Shown one piece after another: positions 35,461-44,593 of a stretch of DNA of 64,000 nucleotides. Every line of letters starts with the position of its first letter. Within the stretch, counting starts at the first letter, position 1. The stretch spans positions 1,860,001 through 1,924,000 of the forward strand of contig NZ_KI912532.1 of the NCBI RefSeq assembly GCF_000519045.1, written 5' to 3'. The notes below the pieces were generated by a model. That model worked only from the letters and a program-made list of their open reading frames with translations, did no database searches and was not told where the DNA came from. The position numbers and the translations under genes were made by a program. Source of the stretch: Dechloromonas agitata is5 (GTDB taxonomy: Bacteria > Pseudomonadota > Gammaproteobacteria > Burkholderiales > Rhodocyclaceae).

Positions 35461-36588
35461 ATGAACCGTCGGCTTTCCGGCCTTACCCTTTCCCTGCTTG
35501 CCGTCGCGCTGGCCGGGTGCAGCATGCTCCCCGAATCGCGCAAGATCGAATACAAATCGGCCGGCAAGGTGCCGACCCTGGAAATCCCGCCCGACCTGTC
35601 GCAGATCGCCCGCGACGACAAATATCTGGTACCCGACGCCGCCGGCAAGGGAACCGCTACCTTCTCGGCCTACAGCGCCGACCGCACGCCGCAAGCCCAG
35701 GCGCAGAGCACGGCTGTCCTGCCGCAGGTCGACAAGGTGCGTGTCGAGCGTTCCGGCAACCAGCGCTGGCTGGTCGTCGCCGCACCGGCCGACAAGCTGT
35801 GGGACACGGTCAAGGATTTCTGGCAGGAAACCGGCTTCATCATCAACGTCGAGCGTCCCGAGGCTGGTGTGATGGAAACCGACTGGGCGGAAAACCGTGC
35901 CAAGATCGGCCAGGATTTCATTCGCAACACGCTCGGCCGACTGCTCGATTCGCTATACTCGACCGGCGAGCGCGACAAGTTCCGCACCCGCTTCGAACCG
36001 GGTGCCACGCCGGGAACGACCGACATCTTCATCAGCCATCGCGGCATGGAAGAGGTTTACACCTCCTCGGCCAAGGATGACACCCGCTGGCAGCCGCGTG
36101 CCGCCGACCCGGAACTGGAAGCCGAAATGCTGCGCCGCCTGATGGTGCGCCTGGGCTCCGAGGAAAAGCGGGCCGAAGCCTCGCTGGCCGCCGTCAAGGC
36201 CGAGCCGCGCGCCAAGCTGGCCAAGTCGGACGACGGTGCGGGCACTCTGGAGGTCTTCGAGCGCTTCGACCGCGCCTGGCGTCGTGTCGGCCTGGCGCTT
36301 GACCGCGTCGGCTTCACCGTTGAAGACCGCGACCGTACGCGCGGCCTGTATTTCGTCCGCTATGTCGATCCGGACGCCGACAATCGCAGCAAGAAGGATA
36401 CCGGCCTGTTGTCCAAGCTGGCTTTCTGGAAGAGCGACGCGCCGGTCAATACCAATGCCCAGTATCGCATCCATGTCAGCGAGGATGGGCAGCAGAGCGT
36501 CGTCAAGGTGCTCTCGGCTGAAGGCGGTACCGACAAGTCGGAAACCGCAAAGAAAATCCTCGGACTGCTCCTCCAGCAGTTGCAGTGA
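35461..36588 (+). CDS. bamC: Outer membrane assembly lipoprotein BamC
   Basis: A 375-aa lipoprotein starting MNRRLSGLTLSLLAVALAGC, with lipobox LAGC and lipidated Cys20. The body matches NlpB/BamC: an unstructured N-terminal segment with EIPPDLSQIARDDKY followed by two helix-grip domains. BamC is part of the BAM complex that inserts beta-barrels. Another in-frame ATG at 35443 overlaps the dapA stop; ATG 35461 has GGAG upstream and fits the signal peptide better. Its stop overlaps the next start (TGATG). Confidence 0.9.
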   Translation: MNRRLSGLTLSLLAVALAGCSMLPESRKIEYKSAGKVPTLEIPPDLSQIARDDKYLVPDAAGKGTATFSAYSADRTPQAQAQSTAVLPQVDKVRVERSGNQRWLVVAAPADKLWDTVKDFWQETGFIINVERPEAGVMETDWAENRAKIGQDFIRNTLGRLLDSLYSTGERDKFRTRFEPGATPGTTDIFISHRGMEEVYTSSAKDDTRWQPRAADPELEAEMLRRLMVRLGSEEKRAEASLAAVKAEPRAKLAKSDDGAGTLEVFERFDRAWRRVGLALDRVGFTVEDRDRTRGLYFVRYVDPDADNRSKKDTGLLSKLAFWKSDAPVNTNAQYRIHVSEDGQQSVVKVLSAEGGTDKSETAKKILGLLLQQLQ

Positions 36589-37352
36589 TGCGTTTCGCCT
36601 CGCTCGGCAGCGGCAGCGCGGGTAATGCGCTGCTTGTCGAAGCCGGGGCGACCTGCCTGATGCTCGATTGCGGCTTCGGGTTGCGGGAAACCGTGACCCG
36701 GCTGCAACGCCTTGGCCGGCAAGCGACTGATCTCGCCGGCATCGTCGTGACCCACGAACATGGCGACCATGTCGGCGGGGTTTTCCGCTTGGCACGCAAG
36801 TACGGGCTCCCCGTCTGGCTGACGCACGGCACCTGGGCGGCCTGCGCGGCCGATGATGCCGGGCTCGACCTGCGCATCATCGACAGCCATCGTTCGTTCG
36901 CCGTCGGCGAACTGGAAGTGGCCCCTTTCCCTGTGCCGCACGATGCGCGTGAGCCTGTCCAGTATGTCTTTGCCGCCCATGGCAGACAGCTGGGTGTGTT
37001 GACCGATGCCGGTCAGACAACGCCGCATGTTTGCGACATGTTGTCGGGGTGTGACGGGATGGTCCTCGAATTCAATCACGATGGCGAGATGCTCGCCCGC
37101 TCGACCTACCCGGCTTCGCTCAAGCGGCGCATCGCGGGGCGCCGGGGGCATCTCGAAAATGGCGCCGCCGCGGCCCTCTTGCGGCAGATCGATTGCCGTG
37201 GGCTGCAGCATCTGGTGGCGGCCCATCTCAGTGAGCGCAACAACGTGCCGGAAACGGTGCGCGGCCTGCTCGGCGAAGTGTTTGCCGGAGCAGCGGTGGA
37301 ACTCGGGGTGGCAACCCAGGAAACTGGATTCGACTGGCGCTGCCTGGCCTGA
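36588..37352 (+). CDS. MBL-fold hydrolase (YycJ-like)
   Basis: A 254-aa metallo-beta-lactamase fold protein with N-terminal LGSGSAGNALLVEAG and the metal motif VTHEHGDHVGG, later TDAGQTTPHV and EFNHDGEML. It belongs to the YycJ/WalJ-like group, some of which are 5' exonucleases. It is translationally coupled to bamC and ends at a bidirectional terminator. Confidence 0.87.
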   Translation: MRFASLGSGSAGNALLVEAGATCLMLDCGFGLRETVTRLQRLGRQATDLAGIVVTHEHGDHVGGVFRLARKYGLPVWLTHGTWAACAADDAGLDLRIIDSHRSFAVGELEVAPFPVPHDAREPVQYVFAAHGRQLGVLTDAGQTTPHVCDMLSGCDGMVLEFNHDGEMLARSTYPASLKRRIAGRRGHLENGAAAALLRQIDCRGLQHLVAAHLSERNNVPETVRGLLGEVFAGAAVELGVATQETGFDWRCLA

Positions 37353-37370
37353 TACAAGATTTCAGGCAAT

Positions 37371-37397
37371 AAAAAACGGGGCCGCAGCCCCGTTTTT
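37371..37397. terminator. Bidirectional terminator
   Basis: CGGGGC-CGCA-GCCCCG (37377-37392) is flanked by AAAAAA on the left and TTTTT on the right, so it works for the plus-strand hydrolase gene and the minus-strand lipoprotein gene. Confidence 0.9.
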
Positions 37398-37413
37398 ACG
37401 GAAGAAAGAAGGA

Positions 37414-37689
37414 TTACTTCTTTTCTTCGGCCGGCTTGGCGGCTTCCATGCCAGCCATACCAGCTTGCTCGGCCGGCTTGGCGGCTTCCATGCCAGCCAT
37501 ACCAGCTTGCTCGGCCGGCTTGGCGGCTTCCATACCAGCCATACCAGCTTGTTCAGCCGGCTTGGCTTCCGGAGCCGGGGCAGCAGCCGGAGCGGGGGCC
37601 GGGGCCGGAGCAGCAGCCGGCTCTTCCTTCTTGCCACAGGCGGTCAGGGCAACAGCCAGCAGGGCGGCGACGAGAATAGACTTATTCAT
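37414..37689 (-). CDS. Small Ala/Pro-rich lipoprotein with tandem repeats
   Basis: A 91-aa lipoprotein: signal MNKSILVAALLAVALTAC with lipidated Cys18, a short GKKEEP spacer, an Ala-Pro linker, then three copies of a 14-residue unit AKPAEQAGMAGMEA ending in KPAEEKK. The start has AAGGAAAT upstream. Such low-complexity lipoproteins may bridge envelope layers; no function is known. The repeat count probably varies between strains. Confidence 0.8.
   Translation of the reverse strand: MNKSILVAALLAVALTACGKKEEPAAAPAPAPAPAAAPAPEAKPAEQAGMAGMEAAKPAEQAGMAGMEAAKPAEQAGMAGMEAAKPAEEKK
37429..37554 (-). repeat. Three 42-bp tandem repeats in the lipoprotein gene
   Basis: Copies at 37429-37470, 37471-37512 and 37513-37554. 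The first two are identical; the third differs at two bases, both silent or nearly so. A partial fourth copy follows at 37555. The unit is a multiple of three, so copy-number change keeps the frame. Confidence 0.92.
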
Positions 37690-37934
37690 GGGATTTCCTT
37701 ATCGACAAGAACCAAAAAATTCTGAATTTTGGGAGATCAGGAGCTACCTGATCAGCACACGATTATAGCAACAAAATTGCCGGGAGAGCGCGCCATTTGT
37801 TGCAATGCGGAATGGCGGACGAATAGCGAAGCCGATTGTTCACGAGCGATCGGCTGGCATCGCGACCCCGGATGGGCGGCGCGCAGCGCCTCGGATGTCG
37901 CATTGCGACATTGTGCGGCAGGGCGCTGGTTGCC

Positions 37935-38411
37935 TTACAGGCCGACGACCGAGTTGGTGATGCGTTCGCCGCCTTCTGCCCAGATTTCCTCAAAACGGGT
38001 GAGATAAGGACGCAACTCGTCGGCTTCGTCGATCAGCAATTTACTACGCGGCAGATCGCGTTCGAAACGGATCAGGGCGTGCTTGCCGTCGACAATCAGC
38101 ATGCTGTCGCGCAGATGGGCGATCTGGGACGGTGTTTCCTGCGCCGTGGCGAGGTGGCCATAGGTGGTCAGCAGGTTCTGCAGGCGCGGATGGGCGTGCC
38201 GGAGCGGACCGCCGTTTCGCACAGCGATGCGCAGGACAGGGGCGGGCTGGCCGGCCAGCAGGCGCTTGAGGTGATCGAGGCGGGCTGACGATTCCAGTTT
38301 CAGGTTGGTCAGGTCCTCGTCGTAGATGCAGATGCGGTGGCAGGCAATCGCCAGCATTCGGTCGATTGCTGTCTGGTATTCCGCCCAGGTGGTGATCAGT
38401 TCGCGAGCCAT
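37935..38411 (-). CDS. Hypothetical protein next to rlmD
   Basis: A 158-aa cytoplasmic protein starting MARELITTWAEYQTAIDRML. It contains ICIYDEDLTNLKLESSARLDHL and IVDGKHALIRFERDLPRSKLLI, giving a mixed alpha/beta pattern reminiscent of phospholipase-D-like folds but without an HKD motif. Divergent from rlmD across 52 bp. I know such genes as frequent rlmD neighbours but cannot assign a function. Confidence 0.7.
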   Translation of the reverse strand: MARELITTWAEYQTAIDRMLAIACHRICIYDEDLTNLKLESSARLDHLKRLLAGQPAPVLRIAVRNGGPLRHAHPRLQNLLTTYGHLATAQETPSQIAHLRDSMLIVDGKHALIRFERDLPRSKLLIDEADELRPYLTRFEEIWAEGGERITNSVVGL

Positions 38412-38463
38412 GGCGCTTAGTGTAACCGATTGATAAAATTCGCGCTTTTTTGCGGAGTAGACC

Positions 38464-39762
38464 GTGCCGATCGGGACTATCGTATCGCTGGACCACGAAG
38501 CGCGCGGCATTGCCCGCCAGGAGGGCAAGACCATCTTCGTCGATGGCGCCCTGCCCGGAGAAACCGTCGAATATGCCAGCTTCCGGCGCAAGCCGAATTA
38601 CGAACTGGCCCACCTGGTCAGCGTCCTGAAGCCGTCGGCGGCCCGCGTCCAGCCCCGCTGCCCGCATTTCGGCATCTGCGGCGGCTGCGCCATGCAGCAT
38701 ATCGAGCCGAGCGCTCAGGTCGCCGCCAAGCAGCGCGTGCTGGAAGACAGCCTGTGGCACATCGGCCGCGTGCGGCCGGAAAGCATCCTGCCGCCAATCC
38801 ATGGCGAAGCGTGGGGATATCGCCACCGGGCGCGTCTCTCGGTGCGCAAAGTCGAGCGCAAGGGGGGCATGCTGATCGGTTTCCATGAAAAGCGCAGCAG
38901 CTACATCGCCGACATGGAAACCTGCGCCATTCTGCCGCCGCATGTCTCGGCACTGTTGATGCCGCTGCGCGAACTGATCGGTTCGCTGTCCATCGCCGAG
39001 CGCCTGCCGCAGCTAGAACTGGCTGTTGGCGAGCATTGCACGGTCTTCGTCCTGCGCATCCTTGAGCCGCTGACTGCGGCGGACGAACAGCGGCTGCGCG
39101 ATTTCGCCGACCGCTACCGGATCATTTTCTACCTGCAGCCGAAGGGGCCGGATTCGGCCTACCGTTTCCATCCGGTCGACGGGCCGCGCCTTTCCTACAC
39201 CCTGCCGGAATTCGGGCTGGAGCTCGATTTCAAGCCAACCGACTTCACCCAGGTCAATCATGCGGTGAATCGCATCCTGGTTCGCCGGGCGCTTGGGCTG
39301 CTCGACCCGCAGCCGGGCGAGCGGATCGCCGACATGTTCTGCGGCCTGGGCAATTTCACCTTGCCGATTGCCCGCTCCGGAGCCCGTGTCGTCGGCGTCG
39401 AAGGCAGCCCGGCGCTGGTCAAGCGCGGGCGCGAAAGTGCCGTCGCCAACGGGTTGGGCCAGCGTGTGGAATTCGGTGTCGCCAACCTGTTCGAGTGCAC
39501 GGAGGCTTCACTGGCCAAGCTCGGGCGTTTCGACAAGATGCTGATCGACCCGCCACGCGAGGGGGCCATCGAGCTGATCAAGGCGCTGGGGGCGGATGCG
39601 CCGCGGCGCATCGTCTATGTCTCGTGCAATCCGGCGACGCTGGCCCGCGACGCTGCGGTGCTGGTCTCGGTCAAGGGCTATCGTTTCATCTCGGCGGGGG
39701 TCATGAACATGTTCCCGCATACGGCGCACGTCGAATCCATCGCCGTTTTCGAACGGCCCTGA
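38464..39762 (+). CDS. rlmD: 23S rRNA (uracil-1939-C5)-methyltransferase
   Basis: A 432-aa RlmD with a GTG start. The N-terminal TRAM domain ([21 protein letters not shown]) is followed by iron-sulfur cysteines in [14 protein letters not shown], the SAM motif in [13 protein letters not shown], and the catalytic cysteine in [13 protein letters not shown]. All four cluster cysteines appear present. It makes m5U1939 in 23S rRNA. Confidence 0.93.
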   Translation: MPIGTIVSLDHEARGIARQEGKTIFVDGALPGETVEYASFRRKPNYELAHLVSVLKPSAARVQPRCPHFGICGGCAMQHIEPSAQVAAKQRVLEDSLWHIGRVRPESILPPIHGEAWGYRHRARLSVRKVERKGGMLIGFHEKRSSYIADMETCAILPPHVSALLMPLRELIGSLSIAERLPQLELAVGEHCTVFVLRILEPLTAADEQRLRDFADRYRIIFYLQPKGPDSAYRFHPVDGPRLSYTLPEFGLELDFKPTDFTQVNHAVNRILVRRALGLLDPQPGERIADMFCGLGNFTLPIARSGARVVGVEGSPALVKRGRESAVANGLGQRVEFGVANLFECTEASLAKLGRFDKMLIDPPREGAIELIKALGADAPRRIVYVSCNPATLARDAAVLVSVKGYRFISAGVMNMFPHTAHVESIAVFERP

Positions 39763-39780
39763 GGGGCGGTCGTCGGGCAA

Positions 39781-39807
39781 GAAAAAGGGCAGCCCCGGGC
39801 TGCCCTT
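39781..39807 (-). terminator. Terminator of the Bax-inhibitor-1 gene
   Basis: A near-perfect palindrome AAGGGCAGCCC-C-GGGCTGCCCTT (39785-39807). On the minus strand it is followed by TTTTTC, so it ends the gene at 39831; it may also act on rlmD. Confidence 0.83.
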
Positions 39808-39830
39808 GACGTCTCCGGAGCAGTGCCTGC

Positions 39831-40523
39831 TCAGTCGCGTTCGCCGGTGAAGGCCATGATCAGCTGCAGCAGGCTGACGAAGACGTTGTAGATGTCGAGA
39901 TAGACGGCTAGCGTGGCGCTGACGTAGTTGGTCTCGCCGCCCTGCACGATGCGGCTGATGTCGTACAGGATGTAGGCCGAGAAGATGCCGACGGCGGCTA
40001 CCGCGATGGTCAGTGACAGAGCCGGCACCTGGAAGAAGATGTTGGCGACGGCGGCGAGCAGGATCAGGATCATGCCGGCGAACAGGAACTTGCCCATGCC
40101 GGTGAAATCGCGCTTGCTGACGGCGGCGATCGATGACAGCGTGAAGAAGATGGCACCCGTGCCGCCAGCGGCCAGGGCGATCATCGACCCGCCATTGGAA
40201 AAGCCCAGTGCCACCTGCAGGATGCGCGACAGCATGAGCCCCATGAAGAAGGTGAAGCCGAGCAGCAAGGCGACGCCGAGGCCGCTGTTCTTGTTCTTCT
40301 CGATACCCCACATGAAGCCCCAGGCGATGCCGAGGAAGAGCACGAAGGAGATCATCGGGCTACCGGCGAAGAAGCTGAACCCCATCTGGATGCCGGCCAT
40401 GGCGCCGAGCACCGTCGGGATCATCGACAGGCCGAGCAGCATGTAGGTGTTGCGCAGGACGCGATTCTGACCGAGCGCGACATCGGCAGAGGTCTGGCGG
40501 GCAAACTCGTATTGGGTGGTCAT
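39831..40523 (-). CDS. Bax inhibitor-1/YccA family membrane protein
   Basis: A 230-aa protein with seven hydrophobic helices and the family end IYNVFVSLLQLIMAFTGERD. LNTYMLLGLSMIPTVLGA-like N-terminal helix (from RNTYMLLG) and GWGFMWGIEKNK-type loop are typical. YccA-type proteins interact with FtsH in E. coli. Single gene with its own terminator. Confidence 0.88.
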   Translation of the reverse strand: MTTQYEFARQTSADVALGQNRVLRNTYMLLGLSMIPTVLGAMAGIQMGFSFFAGSPMISFVLFLGIAWGFMWGIEKNKNSGLGVALLLGFTFFMGLMLSRILQVALGFSNGGSMIALAAGGTGAIFFTLSSIAAVSKRDFTGMGKFLFAGMILILLAAVANIFFQVPALSLTIAVAAVGIFSAYILYDISRIVQGGETNYVSATLAVYLDIYNVFVSLLQLIMAFTGERD

Positions 40524-40742
40524 TCGGGCATACTCCTTCGGTTGTTTCGTTAAAGGCTAAGACTAGCCGAGTGAGCTGGAAGTTTCAACGAAGCGCCGGT
40601 GCCGGGCACGGGTGCGTCGGTGTGACTGTGCTATCATGCGCGGCTCAGGCGGCTGAGGCAGGATGCCGCGCTGACCGATTGCAGGGGGTTTGGGTGAGTG
40701 GTTTAAACCAGCAGTCTTGAAATTTGTTGGGGGTAGTGCATC

Positions 40743-40830
40743 GGAGGTGTGGCAGAGTGGTCGATTGCACCGGTCTTGAAAACCGGCAAGGGGAAACCCT
40801 TCGTGAGTTCGAATCTCACCGCCTCCGCCA
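40743..40830 (+). tRNA. tRNA-Ser(UGA)
   Basis: An 88-nt gene with a long variable arm. The acceptor pairs GGAGGTG with CGCCTCC, followed by G and encoded CCA. The anticodon loop is CTTGAAA, anticodon TGA. The T-arm has GTTCGAATC. It is complete and marks the left end of island 2; the last 56 nt are partly repeated at 53667-53722. Confidence 0.95.
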
Positions 40831-40938
40831 ATAAAAACAAGGACTTGGTGTTTGTTGCGCAGCCAAGAAAAAGCCAGATGTTAAAAAGCACACGCTGGGT
40901 CAAATTCTGCGCCAATCACTGACAAGCAACAGCGAGCG

Positions 40939-40955
40939 GTAAGCAGATAGTAAGC
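40939..40955 (+). repeat. GTAAGC pair, likely integrase arm sites (left end of island 2)
   Basis: GTAAGC at 40939-40944 and 40950-40955, 11 bp apart, with CGG before the first copy. The same arrangement with the same 11-bp spacing occurs at 53528 and 53539 near the integrase start. Arm-site function is inferred. Confidence 0.55.
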
Positions 40956-40977
40956 GCACAAGGAACAGGCCGTGCCC

Positions 40978-41550
40978 ATGCAGTACCAACAGGCTTTTCC
41001 TATTGATTTCGACGTGTGTTCCGCGCTGGGCAGCTCTGTATCTATTTCAAGGCCTACATGTGTTTAGCTTTGATGATACAAATCGGTTTGGGAAGGTCTT
41101 GGCGTTGGAGGTGCGATGGGCCCATTCGTACGCCGACATGCGCCACGGAAAGGCCGATCGTGAACGCCGGGAAAACTTTCGAAATGCTGCTTCTGGAAGA
41201 AGGTTGCTAGGTATCCCTTCCAATAGGCTTTGGTGGGCATTTCGTATTTCCGTGCGTAAGGGATGGGACGTTCCCTTGATGTTGATAACATTGCCAAGAC
41301 CATCATAGACTCGTTCTGCCTTAGTCAGATCGACAGTGATGGCTCTTCTTTCACCGAACTTGGCCTACATCTCGACGATACGTTCGCTCATGTTCGTATC
41401 TTGCAGGTTCTTGGTGGTCGCAGTGAAACCACTGATTCAACACTGATCGAAATATTTGCCTGTGTGCAGGACTGTAAGTACTACCCCTTCAGTCATTTAG
41501 TGCGCGAAACTGAACTGCTCTTCAAAGCAGCGTCCCGATATATTGGCTAG
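40978..41550 (+). pseudogene. Frameshifted RusA-like resolvase remnant
   Basis: No single frame spans the region. The start MQYQQAFPIDFDVCSALG lies in one frame and stops after 29 codons; a second frame carries the middle (FDDTNRFGKVLALEVRW to RISVRKG); the end returns to the first frame as MGRSLDVDNIAKTIIDSFC with a later LHLDDTF. The DxDN..K.IID pattern is characteristic of RusA-type Holliday junction endonucleases. I read it as a gene broken by at least two frameshifts. It directly precedes the PRTase operon and may once have belonged to it. Confidence 0.5.
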
Positions 41551-41737
41551 GCGCACTGTCGGCCAGCATAGTGTCGATGGATTGTCGCGCCAAGTTGTGG
41601 CCTTTCGGGAAGCGTGACTTTGGATATTTGCGACAACATACCCATGACATTAAGAGCGGCGCAGCATGATATTATCATGCAAGTAGGCGCCTCCGTGAGA
41701 GGTACTATATTTCGAGTCATCTTCCTGCTCATTCATA

Positions 41738-42631
41738 ATGACTATAGAGAATTGTAGGCGTGCAGACGAATTAAAGCTGCGACAAATTTGCAAGTTGCTC
41801 TGCACTACGGGGATTCGTTCCCCATTGACTATGGAGCGGGTTAAAACTTGGCTAAACCAGTTTTTAACTGAGCAAGAAAAGATACTCGGTTTGCTTATCC
41901 TCCGTCATTTGGTTTTTAGAACCAATGACCAGCTTGTTTCTTCGTTGCGGCAGGCGTTACGTAGAGCCGGCAAATATTTTTTGCCTTCTGATCTGAATCC
42001 AGAAGTAGCCAACTGGAAGGATGTAATCGAGGGGCGAGTAGATTCCATAGAGATGATTTATGGGCCTCCGACGCATGACTACACTCCACCGGGAAAAAGC
42101 GGGGAATTAATTGTAAGAGTTCTGACGTCAAAACTTGGAATAAAAAAAGGCCAGCTTCAATATCCTGTGCAAATAACCAATCTGACGCCGAAGGAGCGCT
42201 ATTTGCTTGTCGATGATGGTGTATATACTGGCGATCAACTGTCGGATTTTATTTCTCAGCGAGGCGGTTTTCTTGCAGATGGTGATCAGTCGGGAATAGT
42301 TGTTGCGCTTGCCCACGAAACCGCAATAAATAAATTTTCCGAAAAATTCCCAAAATTGCCTATTTTTTATGGTGAAATGCTCACGAAAAGTGACGGATTT
42401 TCGGCGCTTTCGCGCGTTTGGGTAGATAGCGGTGTTTGGCCATATACTGATATCAGCCCGGAAGATTTGTATATGAAAATATATGAAAGACATGAGCCAT
42501 TTGAGAAAAATAGCCCATTAGGGTACGGAAATTTGGGATTGCTTGTTGCATATGAGCACGGTATTCCAGATGACTCTGTCGAACTGTTGTGGGGGGTGTC
42601 AGCCACTTGGACCCCTTTGATCGGTAGGTAA
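41738..42631 (+). CDS. Phosphoribosyltransferase-like protein of a putative defence operon
   Basis: A 297-aa soluble protein. The segment ERYLLVDDGVYTGDQLSDF (acidic pair Asp159-Asp160) matches the PRPP-binding loop of type I phosphoribosyltransferases: hydrophobic strand, two acidic residues, then TG. The N-terminal 100 residues are helical and lack other PRTase landmarks. The ATG has little ribosome-binding sequence. Three bases separate it from the ATPase gene, so they form an operon. PRTase-like domains next to ORC/CDC6-like ATPases have been described in comparative surveys of prokaryotic conflict systems; I recall this and could not verify it. Possible role: nucleotide-targeting effector. 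DNA here is clearly more AT-rich than the core. Confidence 0.7.
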   Translation: MTIENCRRADELKLRQICKLLCTTGIRSPLTMERVKTWLNQFLTEQEKILGLLILRHLVFRTNDQLVSSLRQALRRAGKYFLPSDLNPEVANWKDVIEGRVDSIEMIYGPPTHDYTPPGKSGELIVRVLTSKLGIKKGQLQYPVQITNLTPKERYLLVDDGVYTGDQLSDFISQRGGFLADGDQSGIVVALAHETAINKFSEKFPKLPIFYGEMLTKSDGFSALSRVWVDSGVWPYTDISPEDLYMKIYERHEPFEKNSPLGYGNLGLLVAYEHGIPDDSVELLWGVSATWTPLIGR

Positions 42632-42634
42632 ATC

Positions 42635-44593
42635 ATGTTGCCAATCGTTGATCACACTATCCTGTCGAAAACTAGAGCAGAGGAGCACGATGCTGATGTC
42701 TGGGGGAAGTTTTTTATTCCGCCATATTTCACTCGCCTCGCACTAAAGACGGCAACCAAATCAACCTATATTGTGGGAAAGCGCGGTTGCGGGAAGACAA
42801 TGCTTCTGAAATATCTCGACTATCATACGGCTTTCTCAAATAGGCGTACTGATATTGATCGAGATGAAATCCAGCATATCGGTATCTATTGGCGCGTCGA
42901 CACCCAATTCTGCAATTCGCTACACCATCGTGGATTAAGTGAGGCGGATTGGATTTCGATTTTCGAAAACTACTTTGCCTTGGTTATATCGGTAGAACTA
43001 ATTAGATCAATTAGGGCTGTTGCCCTTAGTAGTTATCCGGATTTTTCAGAAGATAATTTTAATTCTTTGAGATTTCCTTCGGTCAAAGATTTCCATCCAG
43101 ATTTTCCGGTTTCGCCAAATGACCTTGAAAGATATCTAGAAGGCCGGCGAAGGGCGTTTAGTACATGGATATCCAATATGGCGTCCATGGAGCGCCCTTT
43201 GCTACCTCCAGGGAAATTCTTTCTTGATTCGCTGATAAGTGATATAAAAGAATCGACAGGATTGGAGGGTGCCTCGTTCTATATTTACGTTGACGAGGTT
43301 GAGAATCTGGTTCCTTATCAAAGGCGTGTATTAAATTCGTTTTTGAAGCATAGCCAGCGGCCTTTGATTATTAGCTTTACATCGAAAGAGCTTTCTGGTG
43401 AGTCGAGAACCACTGGTCCAGAGTCCATCAATGCAACCCACGATTTTCGTTTGCTTGTCTTAGATGAGTTAATGGATGAGACGGAGCGCCAGATATTCTT
43501 TGCCGAAGTATTTCTTGCAAATCTAGACTTGGCCGAAGCTAATCAGGCCAGCGAGTTGCTGCGCACCGTAAGGACTTTAGACTGTTTGGCAGGCAGGCAG
43601 TCCAATGAATATCGAAAAAGAATTCTTGATGAGATTAGAGCAAAATTCCCAACCTTAGGTGATAAGGAGTTTGCGCAGGAGGCGGTTGGAAAAGATCGTA
43701 TATTAAATATACTCAAAGAGCGTATTAAAAAGGCTCTAGATGACGCAAATTCGAGTATTTCGCCCGACGCCTTTTTAAAATATTCTCACATTGGCGAAGC
43801 TTTGATCGTCGTGCCCGCGCTATTAAACCGGCAACGCCTACAGCCAGAGCAGGTTCTCGCCGAGCTAGCGCTATATGATTCTGCTAGGACTGGGAAGTTT
43901 AGTACTAGTTGGATTCATAATAATTTGGTTGGCTCGTTGCTGGAGGCCTATCGGCCGTATCGACAAGAGTGTCCCATATATAGTGGGTTCGACACATTTT
44001 GTACAATGGCCAATAACAATCTCAGGCATTTTTTGATTCTTTGTTACAAAGCGCTTGAAATCTCTGAGTTGAAAGACGAGGAAGCCGATGTCTTCCCTGT
44101 TTCTACTCAAGCGAGAGCTGCATATGAAGCAGCTGATCAGTTAATCCGTGAAATCAAAACATTTGGGGAGTTCGGCGAGCGCTTGAGAATGTTTGTCTTG
44201 CGATTGGGGAGCCTATTTAGGGCGCTTCAGGCAAAGCCGGCAATGAGCGAGCCAGAACAGAACCAATTTACAATAAACTCGGGTAACAGGCCTTTGGATG
44301 AAAGCGAGTTGTTGTTTATTGGCGAGGCTAAGAAATACGCAATACTAATCGAACAGCTCGAGACAAAAGCAAAGGGGGAAATTGGTGACGATATTATTGA
44401 TTACCAACTCAACCCAATTTATGCGCCATATTTCTGGATTAGCTACAGAAGAAAGCGCAAGATATCTCTTTCTGTTGAAGATTTCCATGTGTTGGCAGTT
44501 GGCACTGAAAACGAATATCGGGAATTGGCCGGGAAATTAGTTAAAACCGATGGTCGATCATCGTCAGGGCTGCAATTGGATCTCATGTTATGA
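42635..44593 (+). CDS. ORC/CDC6-like AAA+ ATPase of the putative defence operon
   Basis: A 652-aa protein. Walker A GKRGCGKT occupies residues 48-55 and Walker B is FYIYVDEVENL with Asp220, followed by a sensor-like strand PLIISFTSKEL. This is an AAA+/STAND-like P-loop core resembling ORC/CDC6-type ATPases; the C-terminal 300 residues are helical and unrecognised. No membrane segment is present. It follows the PRTase gene by 3 bp and overlaps the next gene by 4 bp, so the three proteins are made together. Likely role: sensor or switch that couples detection of DNA or a phage cue to the partner proteins. Confidence 0.75.
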   Translation: MLPIVDHTILSKTRAEEHDADVWGKFFIPPYFTRLALKTATKSTYIVGKRGCGKTMLLKYLDYHTAFSNRRTDIDRDEIQHIGIYWRVDTQFCNSLHHRGLSEADWISIFENYFALVISVELIRSIRAVALSSYPDFSEDNFNSLRFPSVKDFHPDFPVSPNDLERYLEGRRRAFSTWISNMASMERPLLPPGKFFLDSLISDIKESTGLEGASFYIYVDEVENLVPYQRRVLNSFLKHSQRPLIISFTSKELSGESRTTGPESINATHDFRLLVLDELMDETERQIFFAEVFLANLDLAEANQASELLRTVRTLDCLAGRQSNEYRKRILDEIRAKFPTLGDKEFAQEAVGKDRILNILKERIKKALDDANSSISPDAFLKYSHIGEALIVVPALLNRQRLQPEQVLAELALYDSARTGKFSTSWIHNNLVGSLLEAYRPYRQECPIYSGFDTFCTMANNNLRHFLILCYKALEISELKDEEADVFPVSTQARAAYEAADQLIREIKTFGEFGERLRMFVLRLGSLFRALQAKPAMSEPEQNQFTINSGNRPLDESELLFIGEAKKYAILIEQLETKAKGEIGDDIIDYQLNPIYAPYFWISYRRKRKISLSVEDFHVLAVGTENEYRELAGKLVKTDGRSSSGLQLDLML

